A stretch of DNA of 64,000 nucleotides from Paenibacillus donghaensis (GCF_002192415.1 NZ_CP021780.1:7874001-7938000); one strand, 5' to 3'. Positions 26,628-35,166 are shown, numbered from the stretch's first letter. Notes: a model not told the origin generated them from the letters alone. Made by a program: numbers and translations.

Positions 26628-26965
26628 TCAATACACGACAGATCGTTGGCAAAGCGGATGACCAGTGGACTTGATGATCTCGCTTACTGTCAGTCTATTA
26701 GACTCTCTCTCAGCGTATAGTTTCAATGCACGTTTAATGATACTTGCATCCTGTGCAGGACGCTCCATATGAGTCCCCTTTGCCTTGGCCCGTTTTCTAC
26801 CCTCTGTGGTACGTTCTACAATCAAGTCTCTCTCAAACTGTGTGAATGAGCCTAACATGTTAAACATTAATTTCCGCATTGGACTAGCCTTCTATACAGC
26901 TTCAAAATATAGATTGTCCTTCAAGAACTTCACATTGACACCTCTAGCAAGCATGTCCCCTCACA
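26628..26965 (-). pseudogene. remnant of a second small serine recombinase
   Basis: On the minus strand, an 83-codon frame (26879-26628) encodes the recombinase segment GSFTQFERDLIVERTTEGRK and a C-terminal helix-turn-helix-like part (ALKLYAERESNRLTVSEIIK). Upstream, the same frame reads MLARGVNVKFLKDNLYFEAV before a TAG at about 26893, and poorer similarity beyond that. The N-terminal catalytic part is missing. It is more like the Tn3/Gin type than the intact neighbour at 25885. Confidence 0.7.
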
Positions 26966-27055
26966 TTAGCATTGTCCGACCTAATCAGAAGCTCTTATAC
27001 AGGCAAAAAGAGGGCTTATAGGATGTGATTATCATTAATCCATTGGAGGCATTTC

Positions 27056-27235
27056 ATGTTAGAGGATATGATCGAGGAATTGAATGATACTGAGTTACAA
27101 TTCTGCTACATAGACATCGTGAATTGGAAACGAACAGGGATGCCACAATTAGATGGACAGTTGCTGAATCTTTGGAGAAGTTACAAGTTGAAATCAAGTC
27201 AGAAGGATTTTACTATTCACCCCGATCTTGATTGA
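27056..27235 (+). CDS. possible small protein, or frameshifted remnant
   Basis: ATG 27056 follows an excellent ATTGGAGGC and opens 59 codons (MLEDMIEELNDTELQFCYI onward). From about codon 16 the neighbouring frame reads more like a natural protein (LHRHRELETNRDATIRWTV, then AESLEKLQVEIKSEGF) up to TGA near 27234. I suspect a one-base shift in a small helical protein. Family unknown. Confidence 0.35.
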   Translation: MLEDMIEELNDTELQFCYIDIVNWKRTGMPQLDGQLLNLWRSYKLKSSQKDFTIHPDLD

Positions 27236-27377
27236 GATTGCTACAAGGAAGTATAGTGAAGATGGATTGCACGTTTGAGGTCAAAAGTTGCTAAAATTAC
27301 CCTGTACAAAATATCCTATAATTTCATAAAAATGATATAATGTAATTCTAAGAAAAGCATATGGGGGGTGAGGGTAA

Positions 27378-27941
27378 ATGTTTGGAATTGGGAGGAAGAA
27401 GGTTTATCTAGGTCAATCAGCAAGATTACTCACCCATACGCTCCACGACTTTCCTGATACGGATTATTCACAAGTTGAGGAAGTAAGAAATAATTTTAAT
27501 GAAGATGAAATAAAGACTATCAATTTAGAATTAAATCTACTCAAGTACATAGCCCTACAATTTGAATTTATGATTGTTTCGTTAGAAAAAGGGAGTAATT
27601 TGGATTCACATGATTTAAGTCAATCAACTGCTTATGCAATGAGACTAGCTTTTGAAGATTTTGGTTACCAAGGTGAAGCACTAGACAATTATGCGAATAA
27701 GTTCATTGAGGATTTTGCGCATATAACTGAAAATTTAAGTCAATTAGATTCTATAAGTCGCGACATAATTCAAACTACCATCGCACAAACCTTTACTAAG
27801 AATTTTCTAGAGAATACTATAGGTATCAAAAGCAATGGTGAAAAAAGAACAGTTATTATGTTTCATTCAACATCAATTATTGTAGGGGTTAGCAGCTTGA
27901 TGAAAGACTTCCTGAAACAGTATAAAATCATTGAGTTTTAA
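27378..27941 (+). CDS. hypothetical protein, helical
   Basis: 187 residues with no signal peptide or membrane segment and no family I recognise. Predicted helical throughout, with a final hydrophobic-Ser region (TVIMFHSTSIIVGVSSLMK). ATG 27378 follows GGGGGGTGAGGG. TATAAT-like boxes occur about 40-65 bases upstream. A terminator follows 30 bases after the stop, so it is a single-gene unit. Confidence 0.6.
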   Translation: MFGIGRKKVYLGQSARLLTHTLHDFPDTDYSQVEEVRNNFNEDEIKTINLELNLLKYIALQFEFMIVSLEKGSNLDSHDLSQSTAYAMRLAFEDFGYQGEALDNYANKFIEDFAHITENLSQLDSISRDIIQTTIAQTFTKNFLENTIGIKSNGEKRTVIMFHSTSIIVGVSSLMKDFLKQYKIIEF

Positions 27942-27972
27942 GCAATACTCACGGAAGCATTGTCCGACACGT

Positions 27973-28010
27973 GAGAACGTCTGTAGATGCTATACAGGCG
28001 TTCTTTTTAT
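27973..28010 (+). terminator. Rho-independent terminator
   Basis: Stem AGAACGTCTGTA / TACAGGCGTTCT (one G-T pair) with a short loop, followed by TTTTT. Confidence 0.8.
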
Positions 28011-28272
28011 GTTTATGTTACATCATGAGAACATTTACACTGGTCGTATCGTCATTGAATTGTGCTGAGTTTCTACGTGTAAGTGTACAGGCGAACTATT
28101 TCTTTTCAGTATCAACTCAGACTGTTAACCACCCCGTACATACGATACATTTGTCTCGGCTTTGATATTGTGAAAATACAAGTACATCCTCTACAATCGT
28201 ATATAATAAGGCTATGTTAACATTTGAGAGAACTATGATATACATAACTGTTAAAAAGGGTGACTCACGAAT

Positions 28273-29310
28273 ATGAAAGATAATCCAAGTGAATTTATCG
28301 AAAAGTACCTAGAAGGCACGTTGGAGATTGAGGCGTTTAAAGCATCGCTCGATGTGCTGGAGTCGAAATCCAACCCGCTTCGTTTCTCTTTTTTTTCGTT
28401 GGGAATTAGGGAACTCGTAAACCACATCGTTGATCGTTTAGCTCCAAATGAAAAGGTTGTACAATGCAGCTGGTGGGACAACAAAAACGGGACAAGAACA
28501 ACTTCAAGGCGGACGGAAAGAATGCAGTACGCAATTCGCGGGGGACTGTCTGACGAGTTTGTTTCTGACGATCTTGAAGTTGATCTTGAGTTAATTACGA
28601 ATAGGACACAACAAGCGGTAGACGAACTCAGTAATTACGTTCATTACACCGAAAGTACGTTTAATGTAGATCATACCACTGGGAACAAGCTAGTTGCAGA
28701 CACATTGTCAGCAGTACACAGATTTTTCGAGACGATTGAAGAACTCAAGGGAACAGTATCTGAAGCACTGGAAGAATCTTTGAGCAAAGCAATTTCATCG
28801 GCAACAATTGAAGATGTATTGGTCGATATAGACATCTTGTCCACGCATTATTTTGTCGAAGGTAGCGATGTTCACGAAATTATTGTTCGGTCAATCGACC
28901 ATGAACATATCGATGTTCAAGTAATTGGTTCGGTTGATATTGAACACCAGTATGGCTCTGATGGTGACTACGCGCGCGGTGATGGCGTTAAATTTGAAGA
29001 TTCCTATCCATTTGTCATCAATCTTCAGCTTGATGTCGAAGAGCCTTTGGAAGTCAATATTGAGACAGATGACATCATTGTTGATACGGACCGATTCTAT
29101 GACAAGTCAGAGGAAGAAGAGGATGATCGGGTAGACCACGATATGGAAGAAGAAGAGGATGATCGGGTAGACCGCGATATGGAACAAGAAGAGGATGATT
29201 GGGCAGATCGCGACATGGAGGAAGATGACAGAGAAGACCCAGATCCAGATCCAGATCCAGATCCAGATCCAGATCCAGATCCAGATCCAGATCCAGATCA
29301 ATACTTTTAA
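28273..29310 (+). CDS. conserved hypothetical protein with acidic repeat and (DP)10 tail
   Basis: The first 260 residues look like a widespread uncharacterised family that I recall by its pattern: IRELVNHIVDRLAPNEKV near residue 45, RTERMQYAIRGGLSDEFV near 77-95, STFNVDHTT near 130, and VDIEHQYGSDGD around 225. I cannot name it safely. The C-terminal 80 residues are low complexity: three 12-residue acidic repeats (EEEDDRVDHDME and variants, a 36-base unit) followed by ten Asp-Pro pairs and DQYF. ATG 28273 follows AAAGGGTGA. The gene is followed 17 bases later by a zinc-ribbon gene. At the edge of the defence island it could be a sensor or nuclease partner; that is a guess. Confidence 0.6.
   Translation: MKDNPSEFIEKYLEGTLEIEAFKASLDVLESKSNPLRFSFFSLGIRELVNHIVDRLAPNEKVVQCSWWDNKNGTRTTSRRTERMQYAIRGGLSDEFVSDDLEVDLELITNRTQQAVDELSNYVHYTESTFNVDHTTGNKLVADTLSAVHRFFETIEELKGTVSEALEESLSKAISSATIEDVLVDIDILSTHYFVEGSDVHEIIVRSIDHEHIDVQVIGSVDIEHQYGSDGDYARGDGVKFEDSYPFVINLQLDVEEPLEVNIETDDIIVDTDRFYDKSEEEEDDRVDHDMEEEEDDRVDRDMEQEEDDWADRDMEEDDREDPDPDPDPDPDPDPDPDPDPDQYF
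29111..29301 (+). repeat. in-frame tandem repeats: 36-bp units then a GATCCA hexanucleotide array
   Basis: Three 36-base units (GAGGATGATCGGGTAGACC and variants at about 29119, 29155 and 29191) are followed by GACCCA plus nine perfect GATCCA copies (29236-29295). All units are multiples of three bases, so copy-number change alters only the length of the acidic tail. Confidence 0.9.
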
Positions 29311-29327
29311 GCAGAGGAGGCAACTTC

Positions 29328-30017
29328 ATGAAGATCAGACGCTTCTTCGGACTTAGAATTGAAACGAGATGCGATAGGTGTCATGAAAGAATAGACCTTC
29401 CCTCTGACATCTATACATTATGTAAGGATTGCTTTTCCATTGACCCCAAAAAGATTAGGGAACATGAAACAAACTTAGATTATCAGCGTATGGTCGAGGG
29501 GCAAACATGCGTTATTTGTAAACAGACAGGAACCAATACTCAAATTAATCATACTTGTAGGAAATGTGTTTCACAGCACTACGATAGAACGCACAGCGGC
29601 TGGTATATAAATAGCGACTATGACGAAGGAACTAAATTATATTGGAGTTGTATTTGTGGTGATGTCCTTGTGATTACAATCGGGAATCCGCATCAATATG
29701 AATATTATAGGGTGGGAAATAGAAGACCAACCACAGTACCCTATTCGTGTAGTAGGGAGATCAAAAAACATGAACATTGCGAACATAATTGGCTTGTCCT
29801 AGCAGATAACGAAACACCTTACAATGAGGGGGTTAGGAGATACAAGCAGTTCAAACAAAATCCTGCGTTACATATATTATTTGAGGACGAAGAATATTAT
29901 GAGTATATGGCATTTGGGTCAACAAAATTTTGGTGTAGTAGTTGTGGATTATATCATAATTTGGCACCCAGTAAGGTTAAACTCCTTCCAACAATAGGAT
30001 ACATTAAACATGACTAA
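29328..30017 (+). CDS. zinc-ribbon protein
   Basis: 229 residues with several CxxC pairs: CDRCHERI and CKDCF near the N-terminus (about 15-38), CVICKQT and CRKC (about 61-81), CICGD (about 108) and CSSCGL (about 210). The paired cysteines suggest at least two bound zinc ions and DNA, RNA or protein binding. The central part (HEHCEHNWLVLADNETPY) includes extra His/Cys. No enzyme motif. ATG 29328 follows GAGGAGGCAACTTC, and the gene lies 17 bases after the acidic repeat gene, so both are one operon closed by the terminator at 30082. Confidence 0.6.
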   Translation: MKIRRFFGLRIETRCDRCHERIDLPSDIYTLCKDCFSIDPKKIREHETNLDYQRMVEGQTCVICKQTGTNTQINHTCRKCVSQHYDRTHSGWYINSDYDEGTKLYWSCICGDVLVITIGNPHQYEYYRVGNRRPTTVPYSCSREIKKHEHCEHNWLVLADNETPYNEGVRRYKQFKQNPALHILFEDEEYYEYMAFGSTKFWCSSCGLYHNLAPSKVKLLPTIGYIKHD

Positions 30018-30081
30018 ATTTTTAGTTACATACAATGGGTAGTCCTTAGATACTTTCTTTCATTAACAACAGGCAAACTGG

Positions 30082-30110
30082 AAACGCCGCTCAAAAAGAG
30101 CGGTTTTTTC
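30082..30110 (+). terminator. Rho-independent terminator
   Basis: Stem CCGCTC / GAGCGG with a five-A loop, then six T. Confidence 0.85.
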
Positions 30111-30148
30111 TTTTGGTCGAATATCAACATAAACGTGTTGCTCTGAAT

Positions 30149-30273
30149 GTCCATAAAGGTACACCATTTTGGATTCAATAATCAGCGTCCGTAATGGTCA
30201 AATATCTAATATAATGAACGTCCGCAAACTAAGCTATGTTTGTTTTTACCTTTATGGACGCTATTGCTATAAT
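30149..30273 (+). promoter_or_regulatory. candidate resolvase res site overlapping a promoter
   Basis: A 13-bp inverted pair, GTCCATAAAGGTA (about 30150-30162) and TACCTTTATGGAC (30248-30260), brackets two further partial copies of the same arm (GTCCGTAATGG near 30187, GTCCGC near 30221). This spacing resembles the three-subsite res of small serine resolvases. The right arm overlaps a good promoter (TTTACC 30245-30250, 17 bases, TATAAT 30268-30273) that reads into the truncated resolvase gene, as expected for autoregulation. Confidence 0.55.
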
Positions 30274-30311
30274 AAGGATATAGCAGTTGTCCAAGAGGAG
30301 CGATAAACGCC

Positions 30312-30410
30312 ATGAGCGAACAAGCAAATAGTAAGGTCTACGCATATATTCGGGTTTCAAGTAAGTCTCAGAAACTAGATCGCCAGATGGATGAGATGCT
30401 AAAGCAAGGT
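30312..30410 (+). pseudogene. 5' fragment of a resolvase gene cut by IS66
   Basis: ATG 30312 after GAGGAGCGATAAACGCC opens MSEQANSKVYAYIRVSSKSQ, continuing KLDRQMDEMLKQG, with the catalytic Ser in YIRVSS. The coding stops exactly at the IS66 left end (GGTAAGCG). The remaining coding sequence is not found on the other side of the insertion sequence. Confidence 0.85.
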
Positions 30411-30465
30411 AAGCGTCAAATAGCCCACACCCTATAATAAGATGTAGGCTGGAACTCGAATGAAG

Positions 30466-32049
30466 TTAAGAAGTCAGGACGCGGCAGTGCGGAGGGAGAT
30501 GGGTCGACCAAGGGAGGAGCAGTTCCAAGGCCTGAGGATCGTTCACCTTCTCCAATTGTGGCAGCTGCTCGAATAGAAACGTTAGGTAGCTGAAGGGATG
30601 CAGCCCATTCTCTTTGGCTGTTTCCATCACACTGTAAATAACCGCGCTCGCCTGCGCACCGCGTGGTGTATTCGCGAACAGCCAATTTTTCCGTCCGATC
30701 ACAAAGGGCTTTATGGAGCGTTCCGCCCGGTTGTTATCCAGCTCGATCCGGCCATCCTCCAAGAACCGTGTCAGCTTGTCCCATTGATTCAGGCAGTACC
30801 CTATCGCTTCGCCCAGTTTGCTTTTGGGTAACGTTTTGCCTTTCTGCTGACGCAGCCAACCCGAAAAGGCCTCCAGAATGGGACGGCTTCGCTCCATGCG
30901 GACCTGTTGGCGTTCGTCTGCGGGAAGCTCTTTCGTTTCCCGTTCCACCGCATACAACCGGTTGCAGAAGGTCAGGCCTTCCTGCGCAGCTGTGCCGACC
31001 TTCGGCTGGGACGGGGGAAGCGCCTTTAGCGCTTCGTCAAATCCCCGCCGCGCATGTGCCCAGCACCCGGCCAGTTTGACATCCTTCACCTTATGGTACC
31101 CGGCATATCCGTCAACCTGCAAGATCCCATCGAACCCGGTCAGGAAATTTCGCGGGTGTTCTCCACCGCGCGAAGGCTGGTATTCATAAAGTACAATCGG
31201 AGGTCCGCTGCTTCCGGTGCGGTACAACCAGACGTAAGATTTCGACTCGGCGGACTTGCCCGGTTCGCGCAGTACCTGCAGCGTCGTTTCGTCGGCGTGC
31301 AGGATATCCTGCTCCAGCAAATGAAGCTTCAGGATACCGAACACGGGCGACAGCCACTTCTCCGCAGCATACATCATCCAGTTGGCCATCGTCTGCCGGG
31401 ACAAGATGAAGCCCATTCGGATAAAATCCTGTTCTTGCCGGTAGAGCGGCAGGTCATTCACGTACTTCTGGTACAGGATGTGGGCCAGCAGCGACGGCGA
31501 AGCCAGGCTACCGGGATATACCGGCCGGGGCATCGGGGCCGTCGTGCGTTCGCCTTCACGCTCGCAGGTACGGCAGCCATACACCAGCCGTACCTGCCGC
31601 AGGACTTTAACCTGAGCCGGGACCATGACAATTTCCTGACGCGTTTCGGTGCTCATCTCATGTAGCGCTCCGCCGCAACATTCGCAGATCCGCTCGCCTT
31701 CAGGCAACTCGTAGGTCACGATTTCCACCGGCAGCTTGGACAGATCCGCTTCGCGTTTGCCACTGGCTTTACGACGTTCATAGGCAATCTGCTCCGTTTC
31801 CACCTCAGGCTCCGGCGAAGCCAGCACTTCCGCTTCATTGAATAGGTTCAGTTCCATCTGCTCCGCAGACGTCTTCTCGCTGGAGTCGCCAAAACGCCGT
31901 TGCTGGGCCAGGCGGAATTGTTCTTCATACCACTGTAGCTTGGCAGAAAGCTCGGCATTCTGCTGCTCCAGCTTGCGGATATGTTGGTCCTTCGATTGAT
32001 TTTGTTGCTGGAGATTCTCCAGGGTAGGGTCGTTCACGGGTATCTTCAT
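30466..32049 (-). CDS. tnpC: IS66 transposase TnpC (DDE)
   Basis: About 527 residues. The N-terminal coiled coil (LQQQNQSKDQHIRKLEQQNA) and zinc-finger-like part (CECCGG, CRTCERE) are typical. The DDE core has D in LHADETTLQV, D in LQVDGYAGYH and E in NNRAERSIKPFVIGRKNW, followed by the C-terminal IS66 segment (ANTPRGAQASAVIYSVMETA). It catalyses transposition of the element. A TTG at 32079 extends the frame, but ATG 32049 (MKIPVNDPT) is the usual type of start. No internal stop. Confidence 0.9.
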   Translation of the reverse strand: MKIPVNDPTLENLQQQNQSKDQHIRKLEQQNAELSAKLQWYEEQFRLAQQRRFGDSSEKTSAEQMELNLFNEAEVLASPEPEVETEQIAYERRKASGKREADLSKLPVEIVTYELPEGERICECCGGALHEMSTETRQEIVMVPAQVKVLRQVRLVYGCRTCEREGERTTAPMPRPVYPGSLASPSLLAHILYQKYVNDLPLYRQEQDFIRMGFILSRQTMANWMMYAAEKWLSPVFGILKLHLLEQDILHADETTLQVLREPGKSAESKSYVWLYRTGSSGPPIVLYEYQPSRGGEHPRNFLTGFDGILQVDGYAGYHKVKDVKLAGCWAHARRGFDEALKALPPSQPKVGTAAQEGLTFCNRLYAVERETKELPADERQQVRMERSRPILEAFSGWLRQQKGKTLPKSKLGEAIGYCLNQWDKLTRFLEDGRIELDNNRAERSIKPFVIGRKNWLFANTPRGAQASAVIYSVMETAKENGLHPFSYLTFLFEQLPQLEKVNDPQALELLLPWSTHLPPHCRVLTS

Positions 32050-32105
32050 GAATGATACATTCTCCCTACTCCACCCCAAATCCTGCTAAACTGCCGGGCA
32101 GGTAT

Positions 32106-32462
32106 TCAAATCACCTGCCGGGCATTCACTTGGAGATGAGCCTGTCTTTGCTGCAGGGAAAGACCATCCAGCAGCCAGCGTAGCTCCCGCTGGGAAATGA
32201 CATGCGCAGAGGCGCTTTCGGCTTTCGGCCAAGCGAAGGTTCCCTGCTCCAGGCGGCGGTAGTAGAGCCAAAAGCTGGCGTGATCCCACTGCAGGATTTT
32301 GAGCTTATTGCGCTGTCGGTTACAGAAGACAAACTGGGCCGTGGAGAACGGATTCAGTTGAAATTGCTCCTGCACGACAGCGGCCAGGCCGTCGATGGAT
32401 TTGCGCAAATCGGTGACCCTGCAGGCGAGATAGACCTGAGGGGCAGGATGGAGGCTTAGCAT
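32106..32462 (-). CDS. tnpB: IS66 accessory protein TnpB (Orf2)
   Basis: 118 residues with the family's pattern: VYLACRVTDLRKSIDGLAAV near the start, FVFCNRQRNKLKILQWDHAS in the middle, FWLYYRRLEQGTF and FPAG-like REL at the end. It is needed with TnpC for transposition in this family; its exact role is unclear. Its start overlaps the end of tnpA, as usual in IS66. Confidence 0.9.
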   Translation of the reverse strand: MLSLHPAPQVYLACRVTDLRKSIDGLAAVVQEQFQLNPFSTAQFVFCNRQRNKLKILQWDHASFWLYYRRLEQGTFAWPKAESASAHVISQRELRWLLDGLSLQQRQAHLQVNARQVI

Positions 32463-32778
32463 GGGGACTCCAGGGCTCGAACCAAATCGCGTAGCAGATC
32501 GGGATCGAAGCCGGAGCTAATTTCAATTCGGGCGGAACCGATATGTACCTGCAGGGAGGAACTTGGCGGGGAACCCGGAAGCGTGGCCAAGGAAATAAAC
32601 TGCGGAGACGGTAGCCTAGAGGTCGTGCTGGAGGTCTTCGGGGTTCTTTTATAGAGCCAATATTTCAGTTGATCGGGGGTATACTCTTGCAAGGCGCACC
32701 AGGTTTCAGGCTTAGTCCGCTTTGACGGTAATCTGCCATGCGGGCTTGCCAGAGCTGCCGCCGTTCTTCTCGATTCAT
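32456..32778 (-). pseudogene. tnpA: IS66 accessory gene tnpA with a frameshift
   Basis: The reading starts at ATG 32778 (MNREERRQLWQARMADYRQS, then GLSLK) and would normally run on into WCALQEYTPDQLKYWLYKRT, but this lies in another frame. One base appears to be missing near 32703-32708. Both parts match TnpA of IS66. It may be a real loss of function or a sequencing error. Confidence 0.7.
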
Positions 32779-32824
32779 TCGTCTTCGCCTCCGTCTTTTA
32801 GATAGCTTTATTTTGACAGAGGCC

Positions 32825-33099
32825 TTGAGCGATTTGAAGGTGGGAAGTATTTGACGATTACGTATAAAGAAACTGCACCATTGATTCTGCCATCATTAAC
32901 TGGAGTTAACGACCCGTTTCCTGATTCTTTATCGCAGCCAGAAGGATATGAGCTATTTCTTACTGTAAATCAACCGGAGTTCTGGTTCGAAGGTGGAGTA
33001 ATGGGTTATTACGACCAACTGGAAAGTAAAGGGGTAAGATTCGCTGTAGACGGATTTGGTCAATGCCATTTATCGATACCTGGTTTGATGGGTGTTTAA
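32825..33099 (+). pseudogene. 3' fragment of an unknown gene beginning at the IS66 right end
   Basis: The frame is open right up to the IS66 boundary (LERFEGGKYLTITYKETAPL and on; SQPEGYELFLTVNQPEFWFE) and ends after SIPGLMGV. It has no ribosome binding site of its own. It is different from the resolvase fragment on the other side of the element. The parent family is not recognised. Confidence 0.55.
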
Positions 33100-33534
33100 G
33101 TTCCAAATTCTGTTGCTACGTGGGAATTCGGTTCTTACCTGAGGAATGTTGACCTTGTCCATCGAGTATAGAAGCCGATCAAGGTGGGGTATGGATAGGT
33201 ATTCATGCCCTTCTCGATACTTGGGGGCTGTGCGCACATTCTCAAATTTGAGTACACTTGAAATGAATTTCAGCACCCTGTCGCTGAGATTAGATATATA
33301 AATAAGACGACAAATGTAAAGAATGAAACAAATTGAACAGAGAAAGAGCGTTGACTAGGTCACCCCGATCCGACAGCCTGAGCTTCTCCTCCCCCTCCAT
33401 CCCTCCAAGAGTTAATATTCCTTAATCTAAATGAATTCTGATAACTCAAATAAGGGGACTGTTAAGCCCTTATTAACTATCAACATGTCTATATCTTCGG
33501 GTAATTTTTTAGAGAAAAAGGGTCTGTCAGTCCC
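33100..33534. other. 435 bases without a confident gene
   Basis: A 68-codon minus-strand frame (33276-33070; APKYREGHEYLSIPHLDRLL) may be a gene fragment but has no supported start. Two short hairpins occur: AATAAGGG / CCCTTATT (33449-33473) and AAGGG / CCCTT at about 33519-33535. The rest looks like remnant DNA at the boundary of the rearranged IS66 region. Confidence 0.4.
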
Positions 33535-33568
33535 TTGATTTCTCCCTGTGACCCAAGTATAATTTGGG
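33535..33568 (+). promoter_or_regulatory. promoter with a palindrome over the -10 box, upstream of the HEPN cluster
   Basis: TTGATT (33535-33540), a 17-base spacer and TATAAT (33558-33563) form a near-ideal promoter. The palindrome CCCAAGTATAATTTGGG (33552-33568) covers the -10, a typical position for a repressor operator. A related arrangement (TATACTTGGGTATAA) occurs at 36051 upstream of the TIR gene. Confidence 0.6.
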
Positions 33569-33612
33569 TATGATCAATACGTAAAATGCCTAAACACTAG
33601 AAAGGAGAAAGT

Positions 33613-33981
33613 ATGCTTCTCAGGTCAATAATCGATTCAAATGTTCCAGACGAGAGTTCTGTCAAGGTGCAGTTATTGTATCGTGACTACATGGAGTTGA
33701 AGGATATAGCAGACGATAATAACCTCACTTTGAAAAAATTAGTGAACAAGTCAATTGGTATGGCTTTGGAAGATATTGAGGAAAAGGGGTTTTATTCGAG
33801 AAGTCGAAGTGTCCGAGTAGTTACCTCTGAAATGAAAAAATGTAGCTTAAAGATTAAGAATAAGCATTACGAGAAACTAGTTAAGATTTGCGAGTACCAT
33901 GACATAAGATTAAAGGATATTGTAAGAGATATTATTATTTATTACCCATTCGAGTTTTTTAGAGGCGGATACAATAATTAA
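33613..33981 (+). CDS. small hypothetical protein, first gene of the HEPN cluster
   Basis: 122 residues, basic and helical. Two similar halves are visible: VKVQLLYRDYMELKDIADDN with NLTLKKLVNKSI, and CSLKIKNKHYEKLVKICEYH with DIRLKDIVRDII. This is a duplicated strand-helix-helix pattern reminiscent of ribbon-helix-helix DNA-binding proteins. It may be the repressor acting on the palindrome upstream, or an antitoxin; neither is shown. ATG 33613 follows GAAAGGAGAAAGT. The HEPN gene starts 23 bases downstream. Confidence 0.6.
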   Translation: MLLRSIIDSNVPDESSVKVQLLYRDYMELKDIADDNNLTLKKLVNKSIGMALEDIEEKGFYSRSRSVRVVTSEMKKCSLKIKNKHYEKLVKICEYHDIRLKDIVRDIIIYYPFEFFRGGYNN

Positions 33982-34004
33982 CTTGGAAGGGGATGCGTTC
34001 AATT

Positions 34005-35108
34005 ATGAAGAAGGAGAATGATGTTATACAGTTTAAGAGTGAGGCTAAGATAGAGGAAGTTAAGGTTTATGAAAACTTTAACTACGAGATTGAAACAACT
34101 TGCATAACAGAGGTAAGTGACAAATCGAAAATATTTTATGTGGATGTCGAGCAGATTGATAAGAAAAGATATAAAGCCAGGGAAGCCTTCAAGTTTAAAC
34201 TGTCTCAAGATAGTAACCTTGAAAATTCAAAATTAATTGATTGTCTGAATGTTCAAGTCAATAGGGCAGAGTTATATTTTGAAGACATAGGGCTTATTGA
34301 TGCGCTATTACTTACGAAAGTAAATAAGATGAGCTATTGTGACATCAACATATTACCTGAATACGTTGAAATTACGTTCAAAGATTACAAAGGTTACAAC
34401 GATTTCAGAAAACACATTCACATCATCGAATATTTCTACAAGTTTCTTTTGTGTAAGGACGTCTATCTAACTAAGGTGAAGTTCTATAATAAGGGAGACC
34501 ACAAATATTCGGTACATTTTAGTAAGGAGAATAACTTCACAAGTATTAATGGTGGTTTAAACATTCAAGATAAAGTAGCTTTGATGAAGCTTGACGGTCT
34601 GAGCGTAGAGACGTTCTTTAAGAAATGGTTTTATTTCTTCTCAACTAAGGACAGCCAGCATCTGTTAAGCGGATTGCGGTATGTGTACATGTCTTACGGA
34701 TATAGAAATATCGGCAAGAATATACAAGAGGTCGTATCCATGATAGAAGGGGTATTCAGTACAGTTGGTGAAAACTCCAGTGAAACGATATTGCGGACTA
34801 AATTAAAATCTATAATGGACAAGCTGACTGATTCGGAGAAAAAACGTCAAGTTTCGGAGTTGGACATCTACTTATTACTTGATGATGACGACATAGATAC
34901 TTTATTAGCGATTAGAAATAAGGAGGCACATAGTACTAAAAAGAAAAAGAGAGCCAAAGCTGCGAAGGGAATTTATAAGCTTTGTCTAGGTGTTATGAAG
35001 GTATTTGAGTTGTACTTGATGCTAACAGTTAGGAATCATGACAGGAGCAAGGTGAAAAAGTCCGAAAATGTAAGCAATTTAACTAGGTTTGTTCGTTGCC
35101 AATCGTAA
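34005..35108 (+). CDS. HEPN-domain protein with RX4H motif, candidate defence RNase
   Basis: About 367 residues. The C-terminal third is helical and ends a helix with AIRNKEAH (about residues 302-309 from ATG 34005), the R-N-x3-H form of the HEPN RX4-6H ribonuclease motif. The N-terminal 200 residues (YFEDIGLIDALLLTKVNKMS, VEITFKDYKGYNDFRKHIHI) are a separate domain. The overall two-part design resembles the ApeA-type antiphage proteins, although I cannot confirm homology. ATG 33993 overlaps the ribosome binding site, so ATG 34005 is used. HEPN proteins with this motif cut RNA in toxin and abortive-infection systems. It is flanked by two small genes in one likely operon. Confidence 0.65.
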   Translation: MKKENDVIQFKSEAKIEEVKVYENFNYEIETTCITEVSDKSKIFYVDVEQIDKKRYKAREAFKFKLSQDSNLENSKLIDCLNVQVNRAELYFEDIGLIDALLLTKVNKMSYCDINILPEYVEITFKDYKGYNDFRKHIHIIEYFYKFLLCKDVYLTKVKFYNKGDHKYSVHFSKENNFTSINGGLNIQDKVALMKLDGLSVETFFKKWFYFFSTKDSQHLLSGLRYVYMSYGYRNIGKNIQEVVSMIEGVFSTVGENSSETILRTKLKSIMDKLTDSEKKRQVSELDIYLLLDDDDIDTLLAIRNKEAHSTKKKKRAKAAKGIYKLCLGVMKVFELYLMLTVRNHDRSKVKKSENVSNLTRFVRCQS

Positions 35109-35166
35109 TTATGCATGATATGGACAGACAATCTTTGATTACATCTTACATTAAGGAGACTGAATA

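Larger units (their letters stand above)
30411..32824 (-). mobile_element. IS66-family insertion sequence
   Basis: About 2.4 kb with the three genes tnpA, tnpB and tnpC in order on the minus strand. The left end begins GTAAGCGTCAAATAG; the right end is about 32824 (TTTTGACAGAGGC, whose complement shares GTCAAA with the left end). It is GC-richer than its surroundings. No matching 8-bp target duplication is visible (AAAGCAAG against CTTGAGCG), and different genes are cut on each side, so a deletion or rearrangement has followed insertion. tnpA carries a frameshift, which may make the element immobile on its own. Confidence 0.85.

Noticed and set aside
27971..28165. 64-codon frame after the terminator at 27973
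   Set aside because: It starts inside the terminator hairpin and has no ribosome binding site.
29107..29329. Minus-strand frames encoding (Leu-Asp)n or (Trp-Ile)n repeats
   Set aside because: Mirror images of the GATCCA array that encodes Asp-Pro on the plus strand.
30598..31665. Several plus-strand open frames inside the IS66 region
   Set aside because: They lie opposite tnpC, which has the DDE motifs and family length; the high GC content makes antisense frames common.
30402..32832. 8-bp target duplication around IS66
   Set aside because: The bases flanking the ends (AAAGCAAG and CTTGAGCG) do not match, and no shifted boundary gave a match.
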